DNA of 64,000 nucleotides from Phormidium ambiguum IAM M-71 (GTDB taxonomy: Bacteria > Cyanobacteriota > Cyanobacteriia > Cyanobacteriales > Aerosakkonemataceae). Where the stretch lies: the NCBI RefSeq assembly GCF_001904725.1, contig NZ_MRCE01000006.1, positions 1 through 64,000 of the forward strand. The letters are read 5' to 3'. A program made the position numbers and the translations under genes. A model generated the notes under the pieces. The model had not been told where the DNA came from. It was given only the letters and a program-made list of their open reading frames with translations, and made no database searches. Each line of letters starts with the position of its first letter. The stretch's first letter is position 1. This document shows, in pieces, positions 45,855-54,876 of this stretch.

Positions 45855-46613
45855 ATGAACTCAGCAGAATCAACCTGGGAATTACCCGACTTTAACCAAA
45901 TGATTGCCGACATGAGTAAAGTGGCGACAAAAGCTGGACAAGTTATGGCAGATACAGCTGTAGAAGTTGGCACTAATGTTGGTTATAGTGCTACTAAAGC
46001 CGGAAAAACTGCTTTAGAAACGGCTGGAAAACAAAGTTATGAGTTGATTGAAAAGAGTACCCAAACTGCTGGGGAAGCTGTTTCTGCTGTCTCAGATAAC
46101 TGGTTGGTGAAGAACGTCAGTAGCTTTTTTAAGGTAGATTGGATCTTTGCTGGGATAGATCGAGTTGATTTAGATAAAGCAGAAGCAGCTGTGCAAAAGT
46201 TGCAAGCAGAACATCCAGAAGCATCGCCCAGAGAAATCGCTTATCAAATTATTGTGGAAAAATCTACTTATGCTGGTGGCGTTGGTTTAGTCAGCGGTAT
46301 TGTACCAGGAATAATTTTGCCTTTGTTAGCGATCGATTTCGTTGCTACTTCAAGAATACAATCGGAAATGATTCTTCAAATTGCTGCCGCTTATGGTTTA
46401 GACTTACATGAACCTGCACGTCGAGGAGAAGTGTTGGCAATTTTTGGTTTGGGAATGGGTGGTAGTCGCGCCGTCAGATTAGCTTTTGGTGCTTTGCGAG
46501 GTTTGCCGATCGCCGGAGCAGTTATTGGTGCTAGTACAAACAGTGTTATGTTATACTCTTTAGGACTAGCAGCTTGTCAGTTCTACGAAACTAAGCTCGC
46601 ATCAGGAAACTAA
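45855..46613 (+). CDS. EcsC family protein
   Basis: A protein of 252 residues. The N-terminal helical part (about 1-90) is rich in Ala/Thr heptads. The C-terminal half has GIDRVDLDKAEAAVQKLQAE, REIAYQIIVEKSTYAGGVGL, a glycine-rich hydrophobic segment (VSGIVPGIILPLLAIDFVAT) and LDLHEPARRGEVLAIFGLGM, matching EcsC-type proteins. The role is not established. AAGGA precedes the ATG. The promoter gap (45653-45854) includes a CCTAGATATCTAGG palindrome. Confidence 0.82.
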   Translation: MNSAESTWELPDFNQMIADMSKVATKAGQVMADTAVEVGTNVGYSATKAGKTALETAGKQSYELIEKSTQTAGEAVSAVSDNWLVKNVSSFFKVDWIFAGIDRVDLDKAEAAVQKLQAEHPEASPREIAYQIIVEKSTYAGGVGLVSGIVPGIILPLLAIDFVATSRIQSEMILQIAAAYGLDLHEPARRGEVLAIFGLGMGGSRAVRLAFGALRGLPIAGAVIGASTNSVMLYSLGLAACQFYETKLASGN

Positions 46614-46659
46614 TAGCAATTACTCAACTGTTTTTAGAAAAGAATAAATAAACTTAATC

Positions 46660-46692
46660 AATCTTCAGCCTTTAGGGTTGAGGATTGGTTAT
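46660..46692 (+). terminator. hairpin after the EcsC gene
   Basis: AATCAATCTTCAGCC pairs with GGGTTGAGGATTGGTT around a TTTA loop, with G-T pairs. It is located about 45 bases after the stop and is followed by ATTTGCG rather than a long T-run. Confidence 0.4.
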
Positions 46693-46828
46693 TTGCGATC
46701 GTCATCACTCTAAATAAGTGTTAATATCACAATCTCACCATGATTAAATCACAAAAACATCTCCACAAATTTTTCATAGTGGAGGCAATTATGCGTGGAG
46801 AAACTCCATCCCGGTGAGGAAGTAAATT

Positions 46829-46939
46829 ATGAAGATTATATTAACAATAAAATGGTTATTTGAAACTATAGCTCTACAATTTCTAGCCCTAAGTTTAGGT
46901 TGGTTATTCTTAATGTATTTTCTCAACACTGGAAAGTAG
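46829..46939 (+). CDS. possible 36-residue single-span membrane protein
   Basis: The frame from ATG at 46829 encodes MKIILTIKWLFETIALQFLA and a further 16 residues ending LNTGK, with one hydrophobic segment flanked by Lys. GTGAGGAAG lies eight bases before the ATG. An 8-codon frame (46791 onward, MRGETPSR) with its own GTGGAGG site ends at the same GTGAGG, as in translational coupling. I do not recognise a known small thylakoid or NDH subunit. It could be a chance ORF. Confidence 0.4.
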   Translation: MKIILTIKWLFETIALQFLALSLGWLFLMYFLNTGK

Positions 46940-46996
46940 TGCCACCTGAGAAAAACAAAAGCTATCCTAAGAAGCAACTCCTTTATTTAACCAACA

Positions 46997-47779
46997 ATGA
47001 TTCTTAAATCTAAACTGTCTCTGTGTCTGTTGACAGCTGTAATATGGGCTGGTGGTGGCAATTCCGTGATATTGGCTCAAACTCCTCCAGAAACTCCAGA
47101 CACTACTCAACAACTCCCAGCAGCTACCACTCTTCCGGCACAGACTTACAGTAATGCTGTTTTGACCGCACAAGATTTGCCACCTGAGTTTCAAGAAATC
47201 CCACCAGAAATAGCAAAAGAAGTTCAGTCTAAATTTGAAGACCTCAGCAATCAATTAGCAAAAGCCGGAATGAAGCCGGAAAAGTTTTTTGCTTTCTTTA
47301 ATCAAAAAACTTTACAAATAGTTGTTGGTTTCACAGGTTTAATCCCAAATCAGTCAGATCAAGCTAATTTTGATGCAACGCTGAAACAAATGCAGCAACC
47401 AGAATATCAGAAACAAATGATGGATAACATCAAAGAATCTCTCAACAAGTCAGATGAAGGAATCAAAATTCTGGAATATGGCATGATTCCGAGTGTAAAT
47501 AATATAGCTGAAACTTCTACAGGAATGAATTTAGCAATTGACCTAAAAGGGCAAGTTTTCTACGTTGATTTAGCTACTTTCCGGCGTAGCAATGTGGGAG
47601 CTTTTACTGCTATCTTGTCTCCCAAGGATGACAAACAACCAACAAGCACAAGTTTAAGTTTATTAGATGATGTGGCTCGTAAGTTAGATAACCGCATAGT
47701 TCAAACAGCTACAGGAACAATTCCTGCTGGTGCTAATGAATCAGAAGTAACTCCTCCCAGTAATAGAGAAATACAATAA
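46997..47779 (+). CDS. secreted hypothetical protein
   Basis: A protein of 260 residues. The signal peptide is MILKSKLSLCLLTAVIWAGG with cleavage likely after VILA-QTP. A Pro/Thr-rich linker follows, then a mixed alpha/beta domain with VLTAQDLPPEFQEIPPEIAK and YGMIPSVNNIAETSTGMNLA. No known motif is recognised. It probably lies in the periplasm. It starts 57 bases after the small ORF before it and ends with a terminator hairpin. Confidence 0.7.
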   Translation: MILKSKLSLCLLTAVIWAGGGNSVILAQTPPETPDTTQQLPAATTLPAQTYSNAVLTAQDLPPEFQEIPPEIAKEVQSKFEDLSNQLAKAGMKPEKFFAFFNQKTLQIVVGFTGLIPNQSDQANFDATLKQMQQPEYQKQMMDNIKESLNKSDEGIKILEYGMIPSVNNIAETSTGMNLAIDLKGQVFYVDLATFRRSNVGAFTAILSPKDDKQPTSTSLSLLDDVARKLDNRIVQTATGTIPAGANESEVTPPSNREIQ

Positions 47780-47798
47780 ATTTCCAAATTGCTTATTA

Positions 47799-47826
47799 GT
47801 AGAGACGTTATATACAACGTCTCTAC
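47799..47826 (+). terminator. hairpin after the secreted protein gene
   Basis: GTAGAGACGTT pairs exactly with AACGTCTCTAC around ATATAC. It lies 20 bases after the stop. The GTAGAGACGTT unit is a common dispersed cyanobacterial hairpin. No T-run follows. Confidence 0.5.
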
Positions 47827-47965
47827 AATGATTCCTAATTGACACACATTTAATTTCTGGAGATTTCAGCAAGATTTGGTACTAGAAATTTCTTAATAAC
47901 TACTTAATTAATCAAAGTATTTTCCAGAGTTAAAATAAAGTTATCCGAATTTGGCTAGACCAAAG

Positions 47966-48808
47966 ATGGGATATAGTTTTACACTTTTCATAATTCTGAT
48001 TTTTTTAGGGTTTTCCGGTTTAAAATTAGACCGCGAATATCAACGCGGCGTAATCTTTCGTTTAGGAAGAAGTAAAGGGGTAATGGGACCTGGAATGTAC
48101 TGGGTTATACCTATAGTTGACCAAAAAGCTCAGGTTGATATTCGGACTAAAACCGTAGATATAGAACCCCAAGAAACGGTTACAGCTGATAGCGTCACAA
48201 TTCGCGTCAATGCGGTGCTTTATTACCGAATTCTTGACCCGATGAAAGCCATTATTAAAGTCGAAAATTACCAAATGGCAGTTTATCAAACTGCTTTAAC
48301 GACTTTAAGAAATGTGGTAGGTCAAAATATCTTAGATGATGTTTTGCAGAATCGGGATAAGATTAATACTAAGGTGCAGGAAATTGTTGATGAAATTACC
48401 GAACCTTGGGGAATTGTGATTGAACGAGTGGAAATGAAAGATGTGGAAATTCCCCCGGCAATGCAAAGGGCAATGGCGAAGGAAGCCGAAGCAATTCGAG
48501 AAAAACGCGCCCGGATAATTAAAGCGGCGGCGGAACAAGAAGCATCAATTAAATTAGCTGAAGCTTCTCAAAATATTGCCGCAAACCCTGCTGCTTTGGA
48601 ATTAAGACGGTTGCAAATGCTCTCAGAAATTGGCACAGAAAATAACACGACTACAATTATTATGTTGCCTTCGGATGTAGTGCAAGCTGCAAAGAATTTG
48701 TCAGCAGTTTTGCCCAACGGACATCAACTCGAAGCAAATTCTTTGCCGCCAAAAGTAACTTTTAAAGCTGAGAAACTTGGGGAGGACGACCTTTTAAACC
48801 AGTCATAA
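47966..48808 (+). CDS. slipin/stomatin family (SPFH domain) membrane protein
   Basis: About 280 residues from the ATG at 47966; a TTG at 47951 is also in frame. An N-terminal hydrophobic hairpin (GYSFTLFIILIFLGFSGL) is followed by an SPFH domain: DREYQRGVIFRLGRSKGVMG, GPGMYWVIPIVD, TVTADSVTIRVNAVLYYRIL, and EPWGIVIERVEMKDVEIPP. A coiled coil (REKRARIIKAAAEQEASIKL) drives oligomerisation. It probably organises membrane microdomains. Its 3' end overlaps the convergent UbiH-like gene by 47 bases. Confidence 0.92.
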   Translation: MGYSFTLFIILIFLGFSGLKLDREYQRGVIFRLGRSKGVMGPGMYWVIPIVDQKAQVDIRTKTVDIEPQETVTADSVTIRVNAVLYYRILDPMKAIIKVENYQMAVYQTALTTLRNVVGQNILDDVLQNRDKINTKVQEIVDEITEPWGIVIERVEMKDVEIPPAMQRAMAKEAEAIREKRARIIKAAAEQEASIKLAEASQNIAANPAALELRRLQMLSEIGTENNTTTIIMLPSDVVQAAKNLSAVLPNGHQLEANSLPPKVTFKAEKLGEDDLLNQS

Positions 48809-49988
48809 GTTGCAGGGCAAATTTTTTAAAAGGCGTGATGTTGCGTAACATCCATAAACCGAAACGACGAATAAAAACTAATGGTAAAAACTGATTAGAA
48901 AATACTCGGTCTAGGAAATCTGTAAATCCGAGAATTACCAAATTTTCTTGTTTGCGCCAATTTTCGTAACGTTTCAGAACTTGGATGTTGCCAATATCTT
49001 CGCTTTTTTGGTGAGCAGTTTTGAGAATTTGGGCGAGGGCAGCTGCGTCACGAATTCCTAAATTCATGCCTTGTCCGGCGACGGGATGACAACCATGTGC
49101 AGCATCTCCAATTAAGGCGAGTCTGGGGAGTGTGTAGCGATCGCTCTGCATTAACTGTACCGGAAAAACGTAGCGATCGCCTAACAATTCCAACTTGCCA
49201 AACTTATTCCCCGTATAATATTCCAACTTCTGTAAAAACTCTGATTCATCTAATTCTTGCATAGCTTTCGCGTCTGCATGAGGCCAAGTCCAAACAATTT
49301 GAAACCGATTTCCCGGTAAAGGCAAAACTCCCATCGGACCACTCGGCCAAAATCTTTCGTAAGCTACATTATTGTGGGGTTTTTCTGGTTTAATTGTCGC
49401 TACTACGCAAGATTGCCAATAATGCCAACCGCGAGTTTTGATTCCCGCAGCTTGCCGAATTCGAGATTTTGCCCCATCAGCACCTACAAGTAAGCGAGTT
49501 TTAATTGTTTTTAATTCACCATTTAAGCGCAGTTGAATTTCAACCAAATCTTTTTGATAATCTGCTTTGATTACTTCGGCTGGACAGAGATAAGAAACAT
49601 TCGGAGAAGTTTGCAAAAATTCCTGCAAAGCTGTTAATAAAACTCGATGTTCCGCAGCATATCCAAGTTTATCTGTTGCCAATTCTGGGGGATAAAATTG
49701 TACAATTTGGGGATGATCGGCATCAGATAATTGAATTTGTTTAAAACTCGTAATTTGGGGTTCAATTTTGTCCCAAATGCCAATTCCGTCATAAATCCGC
49801 CCCGAAAGTAAGGAAATAGCGTAGGCGCGTCCTTTGGCGACGGAGACAGATTCGACTTGTGCTTCGATTAACGCCACACTAAGTCCAGAATCTTTTAAAG
49901 CAGCGGCGAGGGTAGCACCGACAATCCCACCGCCGACGATTGCTAAGTCGTAGTCTAGTTTAATTTCAGATGTTGGGTTTACTGACAT
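48762..49988 (-). CDS. FAD-dependent hydroxylase, UbiH/COQ6 family
   Basis: A protein of 408 residues. GGGIVGATLAAAL is the FAD dinucleotide loop, GADGAKSRIR the second FAD motif, and GDAAHGCHPVAGQGMNLGIR the conserved C-terminal FAD/NADPH site. In other bacteria relatives hydroxylate the ubiquinone ring; in cyanobacteria, which make plastoquinone, the substrate is uncertain. The 3' end overlaps the slipin gene on the other strand. Confidence 0.9.
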   Translation of the reverse strand: MSVNPTSEIKLDYDLAIVGGGIVGATLAAALKDSGLSVALIEAQVESVSVAKGRAYAISLLSGRIYDGIGIWDKIEPQITSFKQIQLSDADHPQIVQFYPPELATDKLGYAAEHRVLLTALQEFLQTSPNVSYLCPAEVIKADYQKDLVEIQLRLNGELKTIKTRLLVGADGAKSRIRQAAGIKTRGWHYWQSCVVATIKPEKPHNNVAYERFWPSGPMGVLPLPGNRFQIVWTWPHADAKAMQELDESEFLQKLEYYTGNKFGKLELLGDRYVFPVQLMQSDRYTLPRLALIGDAAHGCHPVAGQGMNLGIRDAAALAQILKTAHQKSEDIGNIQVLKRYENWRKQENLVILGFTDFLDRVFSNQFLPLVFIRRFGLWMLRNITPFKKFALQLMTGLKGRPPQVSQL

Positions 49989-50055
49989 TCTTAACTGAGT
50001 TTGGCTTGTGCGATCGATCTTTCCATCTTTATTGTTATGGTTTGAGCAAATCTTT

Positions 50056-50475
50056 TCAACGTTCAGACTGCGATATCAATCCTATAAACTCACTTGCTTT
50101 GACAATCTCAATCTCTCCATACTTACCTAAAGCCAAAAGATGTTTGTCACCCGTAACAATATAAGCAGCACTGCCGACTACTGCACATTCCACAACCATA
50201 TCATCATCAGGATCTTCTGCTACTGCCTTTAATGTTGTCGAAATTTCAACCAACCTTGAGTAACTGCGTACCTCTTCCACTGCTAGCTGCGCCATATCTT
50301 GAGAAAATTTGAACTTGAGTACCAACTTTTCGGCAAATTCATCCAAAATTTCTTGGCAAGTCACTGATTCAACTTGTCCAATTTTCGCTAATGCTAAACA
50401 TCGAAATGGATTACTACTCGTAGACAATAAAGCAGAAATCAAAATATTGGTATCAAAAACCGCAACGTATCGCAC
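50056..50475 (-). CDS. PIN domain toxin, COG1569 type
   Basis: A protein of 139 residues from a GTG. VAVFDTNILISALLS gives the first PIN Asp, EILDEFAEKLV the acidic middle, and EDPDDDMVVECAVVGSAAYI and VTGDKHLLAL the later Asp residues. PIN proteins are Mg-dependent RNases. The stop of the upstream small gene overlaps the start by one base, so the two form a toxin-antitoxin pair. Confidence 0.9.
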   Translation of the reverse strand: MRYVAVFDTNILISALLSTSSNPFRCLALAKIGQVESVTCQEILDEFAEKLVLKFKFSQDMAQLAVEEVRSYSRLVEISTTLKAVAEDPDDDMVVECAVVGSAAYIVTGDKHLLALGKYGEIEIVKASEFIGLISQSER

Positions 50476-50714
50476 TAATCCTCATGTACCACTTCGTCAA
50501 TAAAAGCTTCTCGTTCTTCTTCAGTCATTGTATCCCAGTTATAACCTCGTTCTTGAGCAACAATTTTCACCTTTTCAACTCCATAGCGTGAAAGAGATTC
50601 CCACTGTCGCCACTGTTGGAGAAGAAGAAATTTAAAAACTTCAACTTGCTGTTCAATGGGTAGCTGTTTGACTAATTCAAGGACTTGCTCATTGCTCAGA
50701 TTTAATGTGGGCAT
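50475..50714 (-). CDS. antitoxin partner of the PIN toxin
   Basis: A protein of 79 residues. LSNEQVLELVKQLPIEQQVE is the typical N-terminus of the small antitoxins coded before COG1569 toxins, and MTEEEREAFIDEVVHED is acidic at the end. Translation is coupled to the toxin. No classical DNA-binding domain is obvious. Confidence 0.8.
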   Translation of the reverse strand: MPTLNLSNEQVLELVKQLPIEQQVEVFKFLLLQQWRQWESLSRYGVEKVKIVAQERGYNWDTMTEEEREAFIDEVVHED

Positions 50715-50862
50715 TTTGCATTTTTTGAAGGTTATATGAGTTACTTATAATCATAAACTGTCATTCTACGCTTTAAGGGAGTGTAGTAAAAGCACGCCAA
50801 TGTTTAAGAACTGATGTCGAGACTGTAAGCTTTAAACTCGAACAGTAGATTGTTGAGGATTT

Positions 50863-52494
50863 ATGGGAGAAGCAACGATGATGGGGTGGACCTTAGCGCA
50901 ACAAACCCCTTTAGGCAGCAGTTCTGCGGTGGAAAGTCAAGCAGCAGGCACTATTCCTGAACTAGTCATTATTTCGATCGTTCTACTTTTAATAGCAACT
51001 GTGGTTGCACTTGTAACCCAGCGATTGCGAATTCCTTATGTTACGGGTTTGGTGCTAGCAGGTTTACCCATTACAGATGTATTATCGCGTCAAGTTGGTT
51101 TAGACCCTTCTTTAGTGTTAAATCTTTTTCTCCCGATTCTGATTTTTGAAGCGGCAATTAATACTGATATTAGCCGTCTACGGAGCACTTTTAAACCGAT
51201 CGCACTTTTAGCAGGCCCAGGTTCTATTTTTTCTTCAGCAATTATTGCCATAATAGTTAAATTTGGGCTAGGGCTAGATTGGATTCCCGCTGCGTTAATT
51301 GGAATCATTCTGGCAAATACAGATACAGTTTCGATGATTGCAGTTTTTAAAGAAATCCGCGTACCTTCCCGATTGTCCACAATTGTAGAAGGTGAAACTT
51401 TATTCAACGATGCAGCAGCCTTAGTTACCTTTAACTTAATACTAGTTATTTATGCCACAGGTTCTCTAACCTTCGCGCAAGGAGTCAAGGAACTGCTGGT
51501 AGTCGCTTTGGGTGGGGCAGTTGTGGGCGCTATTTTAGGCTATTTGAGTTTGCCGATATTTGTGCGATTGAACGATCCGTTGGGTAGCTTGTTACTGACA
51601 GTTGCTTTAGCGTTAGGCACATTCCAGATTGGGCAATTTTTGGGCGTTTCGGGTGCGGTAGCAGTGGTAATTGCCGGATTAATTTTTGGTAATTTGGGAT
51701 TGCCTCGCAGTTCTTCTGCTTCCGATCGCATTACTCTGTTAAGTTTTTGGGAGTATGCTGGGTTTACTGTCAATACGTTTATTTTTCTGCTGATTGGGAT
51801 TGAGATTAACCCGCTGACATTGTGGAGAATTTTACCAGCAATTTTACTTGTAATTGTGGCGTATCAATTAGGAAGAATTCTTTCAGTTTATTTATTATTA
51901 AACGGATTGCGCTGGTTCGATCGCCCTATTCCCTTACGTTGGCAGCACGTTCTATTTCTGGGAAACATTAAAGGCTCTTTGTCAATGGCATTAGCGTTAA
52001 GTATTCCGCTATCTTTACCCGGACGAGATAACATTATTGAACTGGTTTTTGGCGCGGTTCTCTTCTCTTTAGTTGGACAAGGATTAAGTTTGCCTTGGCT
52101 AGTCAAACGACTAAAAATTAGCCGAGTTTCGGATGTCATGGAAAAAGCTGGAAAGTTGCAAATTCAGTTGATTGCTGCTAAAGCGGCTCAAGATGAACTC
52201 GATAGTTTACTCAAATCAGGTGTGTTGCCCAAGGCAGTTTATGAGGAACTTTGGGCATCTTATCAAGCACGAGTAGCAGAATCGGAGAGAGTGTTGCGCG
52301 ATTTTTATAATCAATATCGCGCAAATCAATTAAAAAGCGATCGCAGAGGTCTAGATACAATTCGACGGCGACTATTTCTCGCTGAAAAAGGTGCAGTTAG
52401 CGATGCCCTTCGCAAGCGAATTGTCCCCGAAGATTTGGTACAACCTTACATTAAAGATTTGGATGAGAAACTTCTAGGGTTGGAAGATGACTAG
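50863..52494 (+). CDS. Na+/H+ antiporter (CPA1-type)
   Basis: A protein of 543 residues with about twelve spans. LNLFLPILIFEAAINTDISR, LTVALALGTFQIGQFLG, NDAAALVTFNLILVI and the conserved LAGPGSIFSSAI region are typical of cation/proton antiporters, which export Na+ in exchange for H+. A hydrophilic C-terminal tail of about 100 residues (from ISRVSDVMEKAGK) is probably regulatory. The ATG at 50878 may be the start. The 3' end overlaps trkA by 44 bases. Confidence 0.9.
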   Translation: MGEATMMGWTLAQQTPLGSSSAVESQAAGTIPELVIISIVLLLIATVVALVTQRLRIPYVTGLVLAGLPITDVLSRQVGLDPSLVLNLFLPILIFEAAINTDISRLRSTFKPIALLAGPGSIFSSAIIAIIVKFGLGLDWIPAALIGIILANTDTVSMIAVFKEIRVPSRLSTIVEGETLFNDAAALVTFNLILVIYATGSLTFAQGVKELLVVALGGAVVGAILGYLSLPIFVRLNDPLGSLLLTVALALGTFQIGQFLGVSGAVAVVIAGLIFGNLGLPRSSSASDRITLLSFWEYAGFTVNTFIFLLIGIEINPLTLWRILPAILLVIVAYQLGRILSVYLLLNGLRWFDRPIPLRWQHVLFLGNIKGSLSMALALSIPLSLPGRDNIIELVFGAVLFSLVGQGLSLPWLVKRLKISRVSDVMEKAGKLQIQLIAAKAAQDELDSLLKSGVLPKAVYEELWASYQARVAESERVLRDFYNQYRANQLKSDRRGLDTIRRRLFLAEKGAVSDALRKRIVPEDLVQPYIKDLDEKLLGLEDD

Positions 52495-53167
52495 CTTGAA
52501 TCCCAAGGTAATCAATCATTTGGTGAACTGACTCAGGGCGGGTGACAACTAAGATGGTTGAGCCAGCTTCCAGAATAGTATTACCATTGGGAATCTCTAA
52601 ATTGGCGTGGGTATGAGATTGGTAGCCAATGATCAGCGAACCTTTGGGAAAGCCGGAGTCTTGAGCAATGTGCGCTACAGAGCGCCCTGCCACGAAGCAA
52701 TCGCCAGGAACGGGTAGTTTCAGCACTTCTACCTGTCCTTGTTCAAAGTGCATCATTGACTCGATTTGGGGATATTCGATCGCATTTACCATTGTTGCCA
52801 CTGCTAAATCCACCGTGCTGATGATGTGACTCGCTCCAGCAAGACGATAAGCTTCGAGAAATTCTCGATCGCCCATTCGCACTACAATATGGGAAATGCC
52901 GTAACTTCTAGATAAAGTAATCAGCGCCAGATTCAGCGCATCATCTCTCAAAGCCGCAACAACTGCGCTGGCTTGTCTAATCCCCGCTTCCAGAAGAACT
53001 GTAGTGCTAACGGCGCTACCCTCAAATGCCATCACACCGATTTTTTCCCGCGCAAAGCGACAAGCTAGCGGATCTACATCGATGATGGCAACTGTATGAC
53101 CGAGTTTTAATAACTGCTGGGCTAACCCCAGTCCCATCATTCCTGCGCCACCAATTAAAACGTACAT
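52451..53167 (-). CDS. TrkA-like potassium uptake regulatory protein
   Basis: A protein of 238 residues. The N-terminal RCK/TrkA-N domain (IGGAGMMGLGLAQQLLKLGH, VAIIDVDP) binds NAD(H) or nucleotide, and the C-terminal TrkA-C domain (LPVPGDCFVAGRSVAHIAQD) follows near residue 150. It would regulate K+ flux through a Trk/Ktr channel not encoded here. It is convergent with the Na+/H+ antiporter, so ion homeostasis genes meet tail to tail. Confidence 0.9.
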   Translation of the reverse strand: MYVLIGGAGMMGLGLAQQLLKLGHTVAIIDVDPLACRFAREKIGVMAFEGSAVSTTVLLEAGIRQASAVVAALRDDALNLALITLSRSYGISHIVVRMGDREFLEAYRLAGASHIISTVDLAVATMVNAIEYPQIESMMHFEQGQVEVLKLPVPGDCFVAGRSVAHIAQDSGFPKGSLIIGYQSHTHANLEIPNGNTILEAGSTILVVTRPESVHQMIDYLGIQASHLPTLEVSHPNL

Positions 53168-53268
53168 AAGTAATTGCTACCAATTTTTTAGGTTTTTGAG
53201 TAATAATTGTGCTAGTTTTTGGCGATCGTCATCAACATAACTCAAACAATAATTAAGCAATTTCAAAT

Positions 53269-53467
53269 TCACTTCTGCATTATATAAAAAACATACCCAT
53301 AATAATCAGAATAGTTTCTATAAAGTTCTATTTCTCTTTGTTCTTCATCTAAGACGGCATTAGCCTCTTCATTTCCCTGATATTTTTGGCGAAAACTATT
53401 TATTCTATGCCATATCTCCGGGGCCTTCTCTTGGTAAATCGCTATGTAATTCAAAGAAAATATTCAT
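53269..53467 (-). pseudogene. methyltransferase remnant, both ends joined by a deletion
   Basis: The 5' part reads MNIFFELHSDLPREGPGD from the ATG at 53467, then MA and a stop. The 3' part, in another frame, reads WHRINSFRQKYQGNEEANAV, then LDEEQREIELYRNYSDYYGY and VFYIMQK at a stop (53269). From memory both match a class I SAM-dependent methyltransferase family: LHSDLPREGPGD at the N-terminus and the YRKYSDYYGYVFYIxQK C-terminus. The whole central domain, about 190 residues with the SAM motifs, is gone. It has been read as a 61-residue ORF, but the first residues of that reading are the N-terminal piece out of frame. Confidence 0.65.
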
Positions 53468-53849
53468 AGTTTCTTTCTGCTAGAAAGGGAGAATTATAGT
53501 TGAATTTTTAGTTATGATATCTCTTTTAGGGAAAAATTTGGGGAATAGCGATCGCCAAAACTCCCTGCAATCCCAAATAAAAAAAACGCCGCCTGGGGGC
53601 AGCGGGGTGAAGTACAAATAATTCGGAGACAGAACTTTTCTTAGGAGTTATTTAGCAAGTCCACACATTAAGGGAAATGCAAATATCGCAGCGCAATCAT
53701 TCAACTTGTGGGATGTCTTTCTTTGATGGCGCTTTTGATATTGTTAGTATCTAACAATGAGATGACGTAGCTTTGTCAAAGTTATGGCGTTGTTGTGACA
53801 GTATTTATAAATGATGTTTTATACTGCACTATCCACACCCTCAGAAGTT

Positions 53850-53916
53850 GTAGGGGCGGGTTTAGATGATAATCTTTGATTACCACAAATAAGCGCACAA
53901 AAAAACCCGCCCTTAC
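53850..53916. repeat. inverted repeat GTAGGGGCGGGTTT / AAACCCGCCCTTAC
   Basis: Exact or near-exact 14-base inverted ends around a 39-base AT-rich centre. It sits in the gap between the methyltransferase remnant and yebC and 25 bases from the yebC stop. It may be a MITE remnant or a terminator for yebC. The rest of the 53508-53941 gap holds a short ATTGTTAG/CTAACAAT palindrome (53740-53758) and nothing coding. Confidence 0.45.
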
Positions 53917-53941
53917 TATTTGCCGACAGAAACGGAAACAG

Positions 53942-54712
53942 TTAAGCGATACTTAGGGAGACTAAATCATCTGCCATTTCAAAGTTAGTGGTGACGTTTT
54001 GTACGTCGTCTAATCCTTCTAAAAAGTCCATCATTTTTAGGAGCGATCGCGCTTGGTCTTTATCAACCACTTCTACGTTATTATTAGGTATCCAGCGCCA
54101 TTCTGCTTCGGTAACGTTAAAACCTTTCTCTTTCAAAAATTGGTTGAGATTTTCTAAATTTGTCACTTCGGTAAATACTTCTGCGCCTGTTTCTTCTGCT
54201 TCCTCGTCTTCTATCAACTCGTAAGACTCTGCACCACCTTCTAAGGAAGCTTCTAACAGTTCGTCTTCATCTATTGCGCCGCTAATAATACAAACGCCTT
54301 TTTGTTCAAACATCCAAGAAACACAGCCTGTTTCCCCCAAGTTTCCGCCATATTTGCTGAAAGCGAGGCGCAAATCTGCGGCGGTGCGGTTACGATTATC
54401 GGTGAGGGCTTCCACGAGTACGGCGACTCCACCAGCGCCATAACCTTCGTAACGGATAGTTTCGAGGCTGTCACCTGCGTCTAGTTTACCAGCACCTTTG
54501 GCGATCGCTCTTTCAATATTATCGTTGGGAATTCCTGCTGCTTTCGCTTTTTCAATGGCAGTACGAAGTTGAAAATTTCCCGCCGGGTCTGGAATACCAT
54601 TGCGTGCTGCCACAATAATAGCACGAGATAGTTGAGTGAAGGTTTTACCCTTTTTTGCATCAACTCTCTCTTTCTGACGTTTAATATTTGCCCACTTACT
54701 ATGTCCTGCCAT
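53942..54712 (-). CDS. yebC: YebC/PmpR family DNA-binding transcriptional regulator
   Basis: A protein of 256 residues. The start MAGHSKWANIKRQKERVDAK is the family signature, and GAGKLDAGDSLETIRYEGYG, RTAADLRLAFSKYGGNLGE and WMFEQKG complete the three domains. YebC proteins are reported as transcription regulators and, more recently, as factors that help ribosomes at polyproline stalls. The length is standard. Confidence 0.94.
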   Translation of the reverse strand: MAGHSKWANIKRQKERVDAKKGKTFTQLSRAIIVAARNGIPDPAGNFQLRTAIEKAKAAGIPNDNIERAIAKGAGKLDAGDSLETIRYEGYGAGGVAVLVEALTDNRNRTAADLRLAFSKYGGNLGETGCVSWMFEQKGVCIISGAIDEDELLEASLEGGAESYELIEDEEAEETGAEVFTEVTNLENLNQFLKEKGFNVTEAEWRWIPNNNVEVVDKDQARSLLKMMDFLEGLDDVQNVTTNFEMADDLVSLSIA

Positions 54713-54769
54713 AGCCCTTTCTCACTCAACTAACCTTACATTAGGATAAACAAAAATACTAGCAAATTG

Positions 54770-54822
54770 AGAAGGCAGAGGGCAGAAGGCAGAAGGCAGA
54801 AGGCAGAAGACAGAAGGGAAAG
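54770..54822. repeat. GGCAGAA repeat upstream of yebC
   Basis: Tandem GGCAGAAGGCAGAAGGCAG-type units, about six copies. It is the same unit as near rplI and the FKBP gene. It lies in the gap between the permease gene and yebC. Confidence 0.65.
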
Positions 54823-54876
54823 AAAGGTTTTGAATATTTTTCAACTCGTCAATTATTTTAGCATTGTTGCTTTGGG

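Noticed and set aside
53168-53268. Continuation of the methyltransferase remnant by a frameshift (reading AEVNLKLLNYCLSYVDDD)
   Set aside because: The 53269 stop matches the natural family C-terminus (FYIMQK), so no frameshift is needed. The trailing open stretch may be a chance frame or a piece of another gene.
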